A program made the translations under genes and the position numbers. DNA of 64,000 nucleotides from Dyadobacter luteus (GTDB taxonomy: Bacteria; Bacteroidota; Bacteroidia; Cytophagales; Spirosomataceae), in assembly GCF_003383615.1 (NCBI RefSeq), contig NZ_QNUL01000024.1, forward strand, positions 38,931-102,930, written 5' to 3'. The notes beneath the pieces were generated by a model that ran no database searches, had not been told where the DNA came from, and was given only the letters and a program-made list of their open reading frames with translations. This document shows positions 8,371 through 17,299 of this stretch, in pieces; within the stretch, counting starts at the first letter, position 1; every line of letters starts with the position of its first letter.

Positions 8371-11028
8371 TTATTCACTTCTTAACGCTTTTACGGGATT
8401 CATTAAAGCGGCTTTCACACTCTGGAAACTGATAGTAATGAGAGCAATAAAAATCACAACAATTCCTGTAACTGCAAACATCCACCAGCTGATACTGATC
8501 CGGTAAGTAAAATCCTGCAGCCACTGGCTCATCCCGTACCAGGCAACAGGTGATGCAATCACCAAAGCAATCACGACCAGTTTTACAAAATCGATCGAGA
8601 AAAGTCCGAAAATATTGAATGCTGTGGCGCCAATCGCTTTACGTATTCCCATTTCCTTTGTACGGGATTCAACCATAAATGCAACCACACCATACAGTCC
8701 CAGGCATCCTATAAAAACAGCTATACCTGCCAGTATTCTGAACAATGAAAACAGTTTTTCTTCCTTCGAATAATAACTATTCAGCGTTTCGTCGTAGAAA
8801 GTATATTTGAACAGATAGTCAGGATAAACGGATGACCAAACTTTTTCAATTCTGCTCAACAGGTTCTTATCTGAATGGGCAGATAATTTGATACCCATTT
8901 TAGAATAATTCCCTTTCAAAGTCGTCATCACGCATGGAATAATTTCGCGGTGCAAACTGTAGGTATTAAAGTTTTTTATCACTCCTACGATAGGGAACTT
9001 GTAATCCGATCCGCCAATAGCCATTCTTTTTCCAATGATTTCTTGCGGCCTTTTCATTCCCATGGCCTTCACGAATGCCTCGTTCACTACATACTCTCTG
9101 ATGGAATCGGATGGGAGGTACATTCTCCCGGCTGCCATTTCCATTCCATAAGTATGTACATAAGCGGTATCAGCCGGTCGCATGACAATCTCAAAGTTCA
9201 GGAACTCTGTATCATTTTCATACTTGAAACCCGTTTGCCAATTGCTCTGCGACATAGGAGTAAACTGGCTCTGGCTCATAGACCTGATACCTGTCTCAGA
9301 TGCCAGTCTGGATTTCAGCGATTCCATTTTGGCGAAATCCGACTCAGGAATGGTAATGTTCACGATTTCATCTTTTTCAAAACCTAAATCCATGGTTTGG
9401 AAATACTGCATCTGATTGTAAGCAATCACAGTACCAATGAGAACCACCTGAGATATGGTAAACTGAAGAACGATCAGACTTCTGCGCAAATGAGCCTGCC
9501 CGCTCCCTCCCGTTTTTACTTTACCTTTTAAAGCCAGGATAGGCTGAAAACCAGACAACACCATAGCCGGGTAAAAACCTGCCAGAATGGTTGTGATCAC
9601 AACAAGAGCAAACATAAAAGCCAAAACCACAGGATCAGATATAAACATAACGCCCTGAGCAGGAATATTTAAAACTGAGGCCACATACGGCAATGCAAGT
9701 TGAGACGCAATCAAAGCAAGTAAAACCGAAAGAACGGTGATAAAAGCTGTTTCGGAGAAGTATTGCCGCAGCAGCTGAAAACGCGTACTACCCAAAACTT
9801 TCCTGACGCCCACTTCACGGGACCGCCGTATAGCCTGGGCCGTCGCCAGATTTACAAAATTGACACAAGCTGCAATTAGTATAAAACTACCGACGAGTAC
9901 CATAGTCCAGATCATCCCCTTGCTGATGGTACGTCCGGCATAGTTGCTTGTTCTGTTATCGAAATGAATATCATTAACTGCCTGAAGTATAAAACTAGTT
10001 TCTGCAGCAGCTTTGGCATCATAATATTTTTTGTTAAAACCAGTCAGCTGTTTTTCAAAATCAGCCTGGTTCATTGACTGCGGCAGTTTGACATACATTT
10101 GTCCGCCTCCATAAGATGAAGCCCAATCGTCCCAGTTCGTATAGGCACCATAATCTTTGAGAGAAGAGAACGAAATCAGGGTCGTAAAGGGAAAATTAGT
10201 CGTTGCAGGAGGGTCAGCAATTAATCCGCTGACCACAAAATCTTTCTGATTGTTAATTCTGATAGTTTTACCCATTGGGTCTGCTTTCCCGAAATACCGT
10301 TCTGCCTGCTTTTCCGATAAGACTACCGAACCGGGATTTGTCAGCGAGGCTTCCGGCGAACCCTTAATCCATTCATAATTCAACAACCTGAAATATTCAG
10401 GTCCCACAAATGCTATAGCATAATAGTCCTCGTCGAACTTTTTCTTGTTACCTTCTTGCTCAACTGTTACCAGTGTTCCTTTTAATGCGTAAGTACATGC
10501 AATCTGGTTTTTGAGAGCAGGGAAGTCATTTTTCAACGCATCCAGTACAGGCAGAGGTATTCCTGTAGCCAAACCTTTGTCACCGCGTTCCTTTGTATAC
10601 CTTAAAAGCCTGTAAACCTGACCAATATCTTTGTGATGCGCATCGAAGCTGAGTTCATACCGCACCGTAAAAAACACCAGCACACAGCAAGCCAGCCCGA
10701 GCGTCAGACCGATTACGTTAATCAAAGTGTATGCTTTGTTATTCCTGAAATTCCGGATAGCGATTTTAAAATAGTTACGAATCATGTAATGGCTAATTAT
10801 GGGTGATGACTGATATGTATTCTGCTTTCTTCTGATAAATTCGGGTTTGATATAACCAGGCATTTCTGACCAGTACATCCATTGGGCTTTTCTTTTGCCA
10901 AGGCGCTTTGCATTTTGGTCAAATGTTTCCTGCATATCGCCAAGAATGGATTCCAGCAAGTGAGGGGCAATCAGCCAGGTCAGGAAACGAACTGCGAACA
11001 GAGGTGGTTTTAAGTCCTGTTTTGTCAT
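8371..11028 (-). CDS. FtsX/MacB-like ABC permease with N-terminal PadR-associated prefix domain
   Basis: At 885 residues this is the longest of the ten paralogues. Residues about 1-80 form the soluble permease prefix (PPLFAVRFLTWLIAPHLLESILGDM, then a basic stretch RKAQWMYWSEMPGYIKPEFIRRK). This domain is known from permeases encoded next to PadR regulators. The normal permease start MIRNYFKIAIRNF follows at about residue 82. It continues with the first helix, a MacB-type core, FtsX helices with FVNLATAQAIRRSREVGVRKVLGS, a second core, and a second FtsX set with RTKEMGIRKAIGA, ending NPVKALRSE. It lies 13 bp downstream of the PadR gene, so the two form an operon. Confidence 0.93.
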   Translation of the reverse strand: MTKQDLKPPLFAVRFLTWLIAPHLLESILGDMQETFDQNAKRLGKRKAQWMYWSEMPGYIKPEFIRRKQNTYQSSPIISHYMIRNYFKIAIRNFRNNKAYTLINVIGLTLGLACCVLVFFTVRYELSFDAHHKDIGQVYRLLRYTKERGDKGLATGIPLPVLDALKNDFPALKNQIACTYALKGTLVTVEQEGNKKKFDEDYYAIAFVGPEYFRLLNYEWIKGSPEASLTNPGSVVLSEKQAERYFGKADPMGKTIRINNQKDFVVSGLIADPPATTNFPFTTLISFSSLKDYGAYTNWDDWASSYGGGQMYVKLPQSMNQADFEKQLTGFNKKYYDAKAAAETSFILQAVNDIHFDNRTSNYAGRTISKGMIWTMVLVGSFILIAACVNFVNLATAQAIRRSREVGVRKVLGSTRFQLLRQYFSETAFITVLSVLLALIASQLALPYVASVLNIPAQGVMFISDPVVLAFMFALVVITTILAGFYPAMVLSGFQPILALKGKVKTGGSGQAHLRRSLIVLQFTISQVVLIGTVIAYNQMQYFQTMDLGFEKDEIVNITIPESDFAKMESLKSRLASETGIRSMSQSQFTPMSQSNWQTGFKYENDTEFLNFEIVMRPADTAYVHTYGMEMAAGRMYLPSDSIREYVVNEAFVKAMGMKRPQEIIGKRMAIGGSDYKFPIVGVIKNFNTYSLHREIIPCVMTTLKGNYSKMGIKLSAHSDKNLLSRIEKVWSSVYPDYLFKYTFYDETLNSYYSKEEKLFSLFRILAGIAVFIGCLGLYGVVAFMVESRTKEMGIRKAIGATAFNIFGLFSIDFVKLVVIALVIASPVAWYGMSQWLQDFTYRISISWWMFAVTGIVVIFIALITISFQSVKAALMNPVKALRSE

Positions 11029-11041
11029 GAGACGATGGGGT

Positions 11042-11377
11042 TTAGTGCACTATCAGCTTGAAAGGATTCACCAATCTGCTCCAAAAACTTACTCTCACCT
11101 CCTGAATTTCCTGTAACGTACGATGTCCGTAAGCTGTCACAGTAAACAGACGTTTCCTTCTTCCGCCACGTTCGGCAGTAGGTTCGCCCAGGGTTGACTT
11201 TACCATTCCTTTATCTTCCAATCGCTGCAACGCCGAATGCACCTGATTCAGACGAACGTCGCGACCGGTTTGTTCTGTGATTTCGTTCATCAGCACTACT
11301 CCATAAGCCTGCCCTTCGTTGACAGCCACCGTGAGCAGAACGATTTCTTCAAACTCTCCCAGATAGGTTCGTTTCAT
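11042..11377 (-). CDS. PadR-family transcriptional regulator
   Basis: This 111-residue protein is of the size of the short PadR group. It has a winged helix with LGEFEEIVLLTVAVNEGQAYGVVLMNEI, then RLNQVHSALQRLEDKGMVKSTLGEP (recognition helix) and the wing GGRRKRLFTVTAYGHRTL. Such small PadR proteins usually repress the adjacent permease carrying a prefix domain, and here the permease gene starts 13 bp downstream. The operon itself is preceded by a sigma-54-type promoter (site B), so a PadR repressor and a sigma-54 activator may act on the same transcription unit. Confidence 0.92.
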   Translation of the reverse strand: MKRTYLGEFEEIVLLTVAVNEGQAYGVVLMNEITEQTGRDVRLNQVHSALQRLEDKGMVKSTLGEPTAERGGRRKRLFTVTAYGHRTLQEIQEVRVSFWSRLVNPFKLIVH

Positions 11378-11404
11378 AGGATGTTATTTTTTCCACTTTT
11401 GCTG

Positions 11405-11519
11405 ATCAAATAGCGCGCCAGCGAATTAGTGAATAATAACAGTCTATAAATTAGATACTTACACGAAAATAAAGATAAATAACTGTTCAAAAATGAACAC
11501 AAACGTTCGCTTTGGAACG
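11405..11519 (-). promoter_or_regulatory. Sigma-54-type promoter with tandem activator dyads (site B)
   Basis: On the minus strand 11405-11420 reads TGGCGC-N5-TTGAT, a -24/-12-like element ending 28 bp before the PadR start. The first dyad TGTTCAAAAATGAACA (11484-11499) is a perfect TGTTC-N6-GAACA palindrome, 63 bp upstream of the -24 box. The second dyad CGTTCGCTTTGGAACG (11504-11519) keeps the GTTC-N6-GAAC core and is offset exactly 20 bp. This is the cleanest pair of the five. Confidence 0.8.
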
Positions 11520-11618
11520 GTGAACCGCAGCTCTTGTTTCATGTTGTTTCTGAGGGATGTACCTTACCGGCAAATCTCTATCTTTGTCAATTACTCATCT
11601 TCTAAGCATTGTCAGTAT

Positions 11619-12179
11619 ATGAAAAAATTGATCGCCGTTGTATTCCTATTTTTATCTCTTTCCGTTTCGGCTCAGGACAAAAGCGCGGCTGTTCAATTTT
11701 GGGAAATGCTTGAGAAACATTGTGGAAAATCGTTTGAAGGTAGCCTGACAAGCACACCTGCGAATGCAGATTTTGCTGGCAAAAAATTGGTGATGCATGT
11801 ACGTTCCTGCGAGGACAAAACGATTCGCATTCCATTTTTTGTGGGCGAAGATAAATCCCGAACCTGGGTACTCACCTTAGAAAATGACCGGATTCAACTC
11901 AAACATGACCATCGCCATGCGGATGGAAGTGAAGACAAAGTAACGCAGTATGGTGGAAAAGCGACAAATTCGGGTTCAGCAGGGATTCAGGTTTTCCCCG
12001 CAGACCAGCAAACTGTTGATCTGCTCCCACAGGCAGCCACAAACGTATGGTGGATCACTTTGGATGAGGAATCGTTTTCTTACAATTTACGCAGAATGGG
12101 CTCTGATCGTCTTTTTACCGTCACTTTCGATTTGACCAAAACTGAGGAAAACCCTACAGCACCCTGGGGCTGGAAGTAG
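11619..12179 (+). CDS. Secreted protein of unknown function
   Basis: The start is taken at ATG 11619, which opens a standard signal peptide (MKKLIAVVFLFLSLSVSAQ). The upstream in-frame ATG at 11493 would add 42 residues encoded by the activator-site region. The mature part is about 167 residues, with KSAAVQFWEMLEKHCGKSFEGSLTSTPANADFAGKKLVMHVRSC near the N-terminus and a basic region KHDHRHADGSEDKVTQYGG in the middle. I know of similar uncharacterised Bacteroidetes proteins but cannot assign a function. It is a monocistronic gene divergent from the PadR operon and followed by a hairpin at 12189-12226. Confidence 0.75.
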   Translation: MKKLIAVVFLFLSLSVSAQDKSAAVQFWEMLEKHCGKSFEGSLTSTPANADFAGKKLVMHVRSCEDKTIRIPFFVGEDKSRTWVLTLENDRIQLKHDHRHADGSEDKVTQYGGKATNSGSAGIQVFPADQQTVDLLPQAATNVWWITLDEESFSYNLRRMGSDRLFTVTFDLTKTEENPTAPWGWK

Positions 12180-12188
12180 CGCATCAAA

Positions 12189-12226
12189 GGCACAAAGCTG
12201 GGGCTCTTTACACCCTGCTTTGTGCC
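12189..12226. terminator. Possible terminator hairpin between convergent genes
   Basis: GGCACAAAGC (12189-12198) pairs with GCTTTGTGCC (12217-12226), an uninterrupted 10-bp stem with an 18-nt loop, between the rightward secreted-protein gene and the leftward permease stop at 12242. There is no strong U-tract, so termination is plausible but not certain. Confidence 0.5.
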
Positions 12227-12241
12227 CTGCACGCCTTATTT

Positions 12242-14623
12242 CTATTCACTCCTGAGCGATTTTACCGGATTCATCAGAGCAGCCCTTATACTCTGAAAAC
12301 TTACAGTAGCAAAAGCGATTAAAGTCGAAAGTACTGCAGCAGCGGCAAAAATCCACCAGTGAATATCGGTACGGTAGGCAAAGTGTTGAAGCCATTTGTA
12401 CATTCCATAATAAGCAATTGGCGAAGCGATCAGAAAGGCAATCATTACCAGTTTCAAAAAGTCCGCCGATAACAATCCGACTATACTTCCAACAGACGCG
12501 CCCATCACCTTACGAACTCCGATCTCCTTCGTTCTCTGCATAGTGCTGTAGGAAGCAAGCCCAAGCAGTCCCAGACAAGAAATGAAAATAGCCAGAATCG
12601 CAAAGTTTAAAAACAGGCTTTCAAATCGCTCTTCGCTGCGATACTGACGGTCAAAAAACTCATCCATAAAATAATAGTCGAAAGGACGTACCGGCATTAT
12701 TTCTTTCCACTTGTCCTCAATTGCAGCAATGGTGTTCTTTAAATCTCCGCCGTCTATCTTCACCGAAACAAGCTCACCTCTGTTGGCATCCATACGCATA
12801 GTCAGCGGTTTTATATTTTCCTGCAGGGAACGATAGTGAAAATCCTTGATTACACCAATGATCGTCCCTTCTCTCCCCCATTGATTGAATTTTCTACCTA
12901 TTGCTTCCTCTGGTTTGCTATAGCCAAAAAGCCTGGCCGTAGCTTCATTGATGATCATCGCCTGCGTGCTATCCGTACCAAAATCTCTGGAAAAGGAACG
13001 ACCGGCTGCCAGTTTCAGGTTGTATTGACTAAGGTAATTGTAGTCTACAAAGTATAGATCCAGATTTGCTGCCTGCATATCACCTGCATGATTCTGAATG
13101 TTGGAATAGGCACTGGAATTCCCTCCACCCGGAACACTTGATGAAACAGTTGTAGATTTGATACCCGCAATGCCATTCAATGATTCCTTAAATGCCTTTT
13201 GTGCGGCATCTCCCTGGGTATCTATCACCAGCATCTGATCTTTACTAAAACCAAGATCCCGGTTTCGCATAAAATTCATTTGCGTAAACACTACAATTGT
13301 GGCAATAATCAGCGCTATCGAAATTCCGAATTGCAAAGTCACCAAACCTTTACGCAGTAATATTCCTCTCACACTTATTGTAAAGCGACCTTTCAGCACT
13401 ACTACGGGTTCAAAAGACGACAACACGATGGCAGGGTAAGAACCTGCCAGCACACCGATCAGGATAGCCGCCATGAACATTCCCCCGACAAATGGCCATT
13501 CAGCGGCGATTCCTGTGCTGATAATTTTACCTGAAAGGGTATTAAATGCAGGAATAAACAGAGCAACCAAAATGACGGAAACTATAAATGCCAGTAGGCA
13601 AATAAGAACCGATTCCATAATAAACTGCCTTGCCAGCAAAGTGCGTGGCGCCCCAACTACCTTTCTTACACCTACCTCACGGGCTCTTTCAGCGGAGCGT
13701 GCCGTAGTAAGATTTACAAAATTGATACAGGCAATCAGTAAAATAAAAAGTGCAACTACCGAGAAAACGTATACGTTATTCATACTTCCCTTGTCGTCAG
13801 AAGCACGGTCCGAAAGCAGATGCACATCAGCAAATGGCTCCAGGAGTATAGTGTAATGCATTTTCATCTCTGCCATCAGTTTCCCCACATGCCGCTCCAG
13901 AAAAGCGGGAAACTTCTTTTCAAGTTGAGCAGGATTTACACCTGGCTTTAACAACAGATAACTGCTCGCTCCAAAATTCCCCCATTCACTGTCCAGATTT
14001 TTGTTAAAACGCTGAGTCAAAGTAGACATAGAAATGAACATATCGGCTTTGATCTGGGAATTTTCAGGAATGTTTTCCATTACCCCTGTAACAGTTGCCG
14101 GTAAGCCTTCTGATGACAAAAGAAGCGTTTGTCCGATCGGATCGCTGTCACCAAAATACTTCTTTGCCGCCTTTTCTGTAAAAACGACACTCAGTTGCTC
14201 TTTCAGTGCAGTAGCCGGATTACCTTTACGCAGCTTAAAATCAAATATCCTGAACAGGCTGGAATCTGCAAAAAGTGTATTATTTTCCTGAAACTTGATA
14301 TCTCCTTTGCGAACCAGAAAGCTGCCTCCTCCTGTACGTGCATATGCTTCAATCTCGGGAAACTCCTGTTTGGCAAATGGCGCATATGTCCATGTTGTAA
14401 TATCAGCCTTGATTGTTTCAGATGGAGTTTGCACATCTGTAACCATCCGGTAAATCCGATCCGCTTTGGAATGAAAGCGGTCATATGTCAGTTCAAAATT
14501 GACATAAAGGAATATCAGAAATCCGGCAGCCATCCCAACGGAAAGGCCAAGGATATTAATCAATGAGAAAACTTTATGCTTCCAAAGATTACGTACTGCA
14601 ATTTTGAGATAGTTTTTTAGCAT
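12242..14623 (-). CDS. FtsX/MacB-like ABC transporter permease
   Basis: I start at 14623 (MLKNYLKIAVRNLWKHKVFSL), the start shared by all paralogues. An in-frame ATG at 14671 would add 16 residues encoded by the G/C-rich word repeat and is rejected. The 793-residue product has a first helix at about 18-42, a large extracytoplasmic core (MacB_PCD-like), and three FtsX helices with FVNLTTARSAERAREVGVRKVVGA. A second core follows, then a second FtsX set with RTKEIGVRKVMGASVGSIVGLLSADFLKL, ending NPVKSLRSE. It is probably last in a three-permease unit (17300, 14738, 12242). No ATPase gene lies nearby, so it must use one encoded elsewhere, most likely that at 34 kb. Confidence 0.92.
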   Translation of the reverse strand: MLKNYLKIAVRNLWKHKVFSLINILGLSVGMAAGFLIFLYVNFELTYDRFHSKADRIYRMVTDVQTPSETIKADITTWTYAPFAKQEFPEIEAYARTGGGSFLVRKGDIKFQENNTLFADSSLFRIFDFKLRKGNPATALKEQLSVVFTEKAAKKYFGDSDPIGQTLLLSSEGLPATVTGVMENIPENSQIKADMFISMSTLTQRFNKNLDSEWGNFGASSYLLLKPGVNPAQLEKKFPAFLERHVGKLMAEMKMHYTILLEPFADVHLLSDRASDDKGSMNNVYVFSVVALFILLIACINFVNLTTARSAERAREVGVRKVVGAPRTLLARQFIMESVLICLLAFIVSVILVALFIPAFNTLSGKIISTGIAAEWPFVGGMFMAAILIGVLAGSYPAIVLSSFEPVVVLKGRFTISVRGILLRKGLVTLQFGISIALIIATIVVFTQMNFMRNRDLGFSKDQMLVIDTQGDAAQKAFKESLNGIAGIKSTTVSSSVPGGGNSSAYSNIQNHAGDMQAANLDLYFVDYNYLSQYNLKLAAGRSFSRDFGTDSTQAMIINEATARLFGYSKPEEAIGRKFNQWGREGTIIGVIKDFHYRSLQENIKPLTMRMDANRGELVSVKIDGGDLKNTIAAIEDKWKEIMPVRPFDYYFMDEFFDRQYRSEERFESLFLNFAILAIFISCLGLLGLASYSTMQRTKEIGVRKVMGASVGSIVGLLSADFLKLVMIAFLIASPIAYYGMYKWLQHFAYRTDIHWWIFAAAAVLSTLIAFATVSFQSIRAALMNPVKSLRSE

Positions 14624-14737
14624 CGACTTAGAGTTATGGGCATGGGGGGAAGGACATGGGGATTGGGGCATGGGGCTCGGGGCAAAGGGCTCGGGGTTAC
14701 GCGCACCCTATGCCCCATGCCCAAAACCCCATGCCCT
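14624..14737. repeat. GGGGCATGGGG word repeat between permeases
   Basis: The 114-bp gap is almost entirely variants of ATGGGG/GGGCAT on the left (for example GGGGATTGGGGCATGGGGC) and their complements on the right (CCTATGCCCCATGCCC, CCCCATGCCC). It can therefore fold into a long imperfect hairpin. The same word family recurs at 22354-22500. It is much more G/C-rich than surrounding gaps. Confidence 0.7.
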
Positions 14738-17146
14738 CTACTCACTACGTAATGATTTTACGGGATTTACCATTGCGGCTTTGATACTTTGGAAACTGAC
14801 TGTGACAATTGCAATGATGATTGCTACTGCTCCGACAGCTACAAAAATGAGCGGACTAATTTCTATGCGGTAGGAGTAGTTGTCCAGCCATTGCTGCATG
14901 AAATACCACGCAGCAGGTGAAGCAATCAAAATGGCAACAATAACCAGTTTTACAAAGTCCTTTGATAATGTATATACCAATTCAGGAATGCTTGCACCGA
15001 GCACTTTTCTTACCCCAATTTCTTTCGTTCGTTGTTCCATCACAATAAGCGCTATTGCAAACAAACCCAGACAGGAAAGAAATACCGCAACTCCGGCAGC
15101 CAGACTAAATACGCTGGACATGTGCTGCTCCTCCTTGTACCAGTTGTTGGTATTTTCATCCATAAACGATCCCTGGAAGTCCGACTCGGGTGTAATTTCC
15201 TTCCAGACTTTCTTAAGCTTATCCATTGAAGCCGCCAATGAGCCGGGAGCTACACGTACGAAAATATACGACGGCGTTTTCTCCAGATGAATCGTAATAG
15301 GTTTTTTATCACTTTTGGATGAATAAAGATAAAAGTCAGGAACAAGCCCGATAATCTGAATGTGGGCACCTGCACTGTCTGTCTGGAAAAACTTACCAAC
15401 AGGATCAGCCTCTCCTATCATTTTAGCCATACTCTCGGTTATGACAACCCGGTCTGCAGAATCTGCCGGGTAAGACGGATCGAATTCACGACCTGCCAGC
15501 AATTTGATATTCAGCGTTTTGAAATAATCGTAATCTACTCCGAGCCAGTCAGTAGAAACTTCTTTCTCTTTGTAAGTAAAACCCGACACACTTCTTGATG
15601 AACTTCTGTCTTTGCCAATACCGAGATTAACACCCGACCCTGTTAAAGAAATAATTCCCGGATCGCTGGCCAGACTATTACGCATACGTTGGATAGCTAT
15701 CTGTCCGTTCACCTTATTTCCTACCGGAATACTGATCACCTGTTCCTTTTCAAAACCCAGCGGCTGAGTACGAAGATGATCCACCTGGCGGATCGCGATA
15801 ATTGAACAGCATATCAGCAAACAGGATAATGAAAACTGTGTGATAATAAGCGAGTTTCGCAGTATACCAGATTTCTTCATAGAAACCTTCCCTTTCAGCA
15901 CTTCCACGACATTCATGCGGGACATCTGCCAGGCGGGATAACCTCCTGCGATCACTGTTACAACGATAAACAACACGAAAATAAGCGCCAGTTTGTCTGG
16001 CTGCAGCATGTAGTCCAATTTCAGTTTAGTCTGAAAAGTGGCGTTAAAGGTATTTAAAAACAGAACGATCAGTAATAACCCCACAACAAAACCAGCCAGA
16101 CAAATTAAAGCTGCCTCTCCCCACACCTGAACAAAAAGTTGCTTTTTCAGTGCTCCCAGCGACTTTCTGACGCCTACCTCTCTGGAACGGATAAAAGCTC
16201 TTGCTACATTGAGGTTGATAAAGTTGATACACGCGATCAGTAAGATAAAAAAGGCAATTCCAATCAGTGCATATACCAGTGCGGCATTGGAACCACCAGA
16301 CAAATCAACGTTGAAATGAACATTAGCAAGTTTCTGAAGTCGAATGGTGTAAATATCGCCCCGCTCGTCTGGCTGAGCTCCCTGTTTTTTCAATGCTTTG
16401 ATATTCCCGGGAAAATACTTCTGCATAAATGGCGCCATCTTTTTTTCAACTGATTCTGCACTTGCACCGGGAATCAGCTTCACGAATATATTATGCGAAT
16501 GGGAATCCCATTTGTCGTAATCTCCGGCATAATTCGGGGCATTCTCAACCCTTAGAAACGCGTCAAACTGGATGGAGGAATTATCCGGAAAATCACCCGC
16601 CACACCACTAACTATATATTGTTTCTTATGCTGATCAAGGCCAATCAACAATGCTTTCCCGATTGGGTCTTCCGTACCGAATACAGCCTTAGCCATGTCC
16701 TCCGAAATCACAATATTGCTACGATTACCGAGCGCGGAGGCAGCATTTCCCTTCACCAAAGGGAACGAGAATATGTTGAAAAACTCCGGATCGACATATT
16801 TGAACATTTTGTCAAAATATTTACCGTTGTACTCCACTACATCACCGCCGTTCACAACCCTGGTAACAGCTTCAATCTCCGAAAATTCCGTTTTCAATGC
16901 CGGTGTCAAAGGATAAGGCATGGAAGTCGAACGCTCTGGTTTTTCAGGTATATTTTCGAAAAAGTAGGTTTCAAAAATCCGGTCGCCATCTGCATGGAAA
17001 GAGTCGAATGTCAGCTGAAAGTACGCAACCAGAAGCAGGAATACGCTGATACAAAATGCCAGCGACAGACCGGCGATATTGATAAAGGCATACCCTTTAT
17101 TTTTCCAGATGTTACGGAATGCAATTTTCAGATAGTTTTTAAACAT
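14738..17146 (-). CDS. FtsX/MacB-like ABC transporter permease
   Basis: The start chosen is 17146 (MFKNYLKIAFRNIWKNKGYAF); the longer reading from 17188 adds 14 residues encoded by the TAGCT repeat. The product has 802 residues. It has a first helix at about 20-43, then a core with VISEDMAKAVFGTEDPIGKA. FtsX set one has FINLNVARAFIRSREVGVRKSLGAL and FtsX set two has RTKEIGVRKVLGASIPELVYTLSKDF, ending NPVKSLRSE. It is the middle gene of the presumed 17300-14738-12242 unit. The two gaps of that unit (154 and 114 bp) are filled by word repeats, so internal transcription stops cannot be excluded. Confidence 0.92.
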   Translation of the reverse strand: MFKNYLKIAFRNIWKNKGYAFINIAGLSLAFCISVFLLLVAYFQLTFDSFHADGDRIFETYFFENIPEKPERSTSMPYPLTPALKTEFSEIEAVTRVVNGGDVVEYNGKYFDKMFKYVDPEFFNIFSFPLVKGNAASALGNRSNIVISEDMAKAVFGTEDPIGKALLIGLDQHKKQYIVSGVAGDFPDNSSIQFDAFLRVENAPNYAGDYDKWDSHSHNIFVKLIPGASAESVEKKMAPFMQKYFPGNIKALKKQGAQPDERGDIYTIRLQKLANVHFNVDLSGGSNAALVYALIGIAFFILLIACINFINLNVARAFIRSREVGVRKSLGALKKQLFVQVWGEAALICLAGFVVGLLLIVLFLNTFNATFQTKLKLDYMLQPDKLALIFVLFIVVTVIAGGYPAWQMSRMNVVEVLKGKVSMKKSGILRNSLIITQFSLSCLLICCSIIAIRQVDHLRTQPLGFEKEQVISIPVGNKVNGQIAIQRMRNSLASDPGIISLTGSGVNLGIGKDRSSSRSVSGFTYKEKEVSTDWLGVDYDYFKTLNIKLLAGREFDPSYPADSADRVVITESMAKMIGEADPVGKFFQTDSAGAHIQIIGLVPDFYLYSSKSDKKPITIHLEKTPSYIFVRVAPGSLAASMDKLKKVWKEITPESDFQGSFMDENTNNWYKEEQHMSSVFSLAAGVAVFLSCLGLFAIALIVMEQRTKEIGVRKVLGASIPELVYTLSKDFVKLVIVAILIASPAAWYFMQQWLDNYSYRIEISPLIFVAVGAVAIIIAIVTVSFQSIKAAMVNPVKSLRSE

Positions 17147-17299
17147 GGCTGTTAGCTCTAAGCGTTTAGCTGTCAGCTTATAGCTCACAGCCGTAATGGT
17201 TGATAAATCACTTATTTTTAAATCCCTTCCAGGATATTTCTTTCGCTATTATATTTTGAAAGCCATCCTCGGCTAATGGCTATGTGCTAATAGCTGCCC
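17147..17299. repeat. TAGCT word-repeat arms between permeases
   Basis: Immediately upstream of the permease start lie words such as TTAGCTCTAAGCGTTTAGCT and TTATAGCTCACAGC. Near the stop of the next gene lie GGCTAATGGCTATGTGC and TAATAGCTG. Left and right arms are roughly complementary. The same style of arms occurs in the gaps at 25605, 28195, 30752 and around the gene at 34883. Confidence 0.6.

Noticed and set aside
14624..14671. N-terminal extension of the permease (16 residues from ATG 14671)
   Set aside because: The extra residues are encoded by the GGGGCATG word repeat. All paralogues start at the MLKNYL-type position. The same reasoning removed extensions at 17188, 25637, 33408 and 34787.
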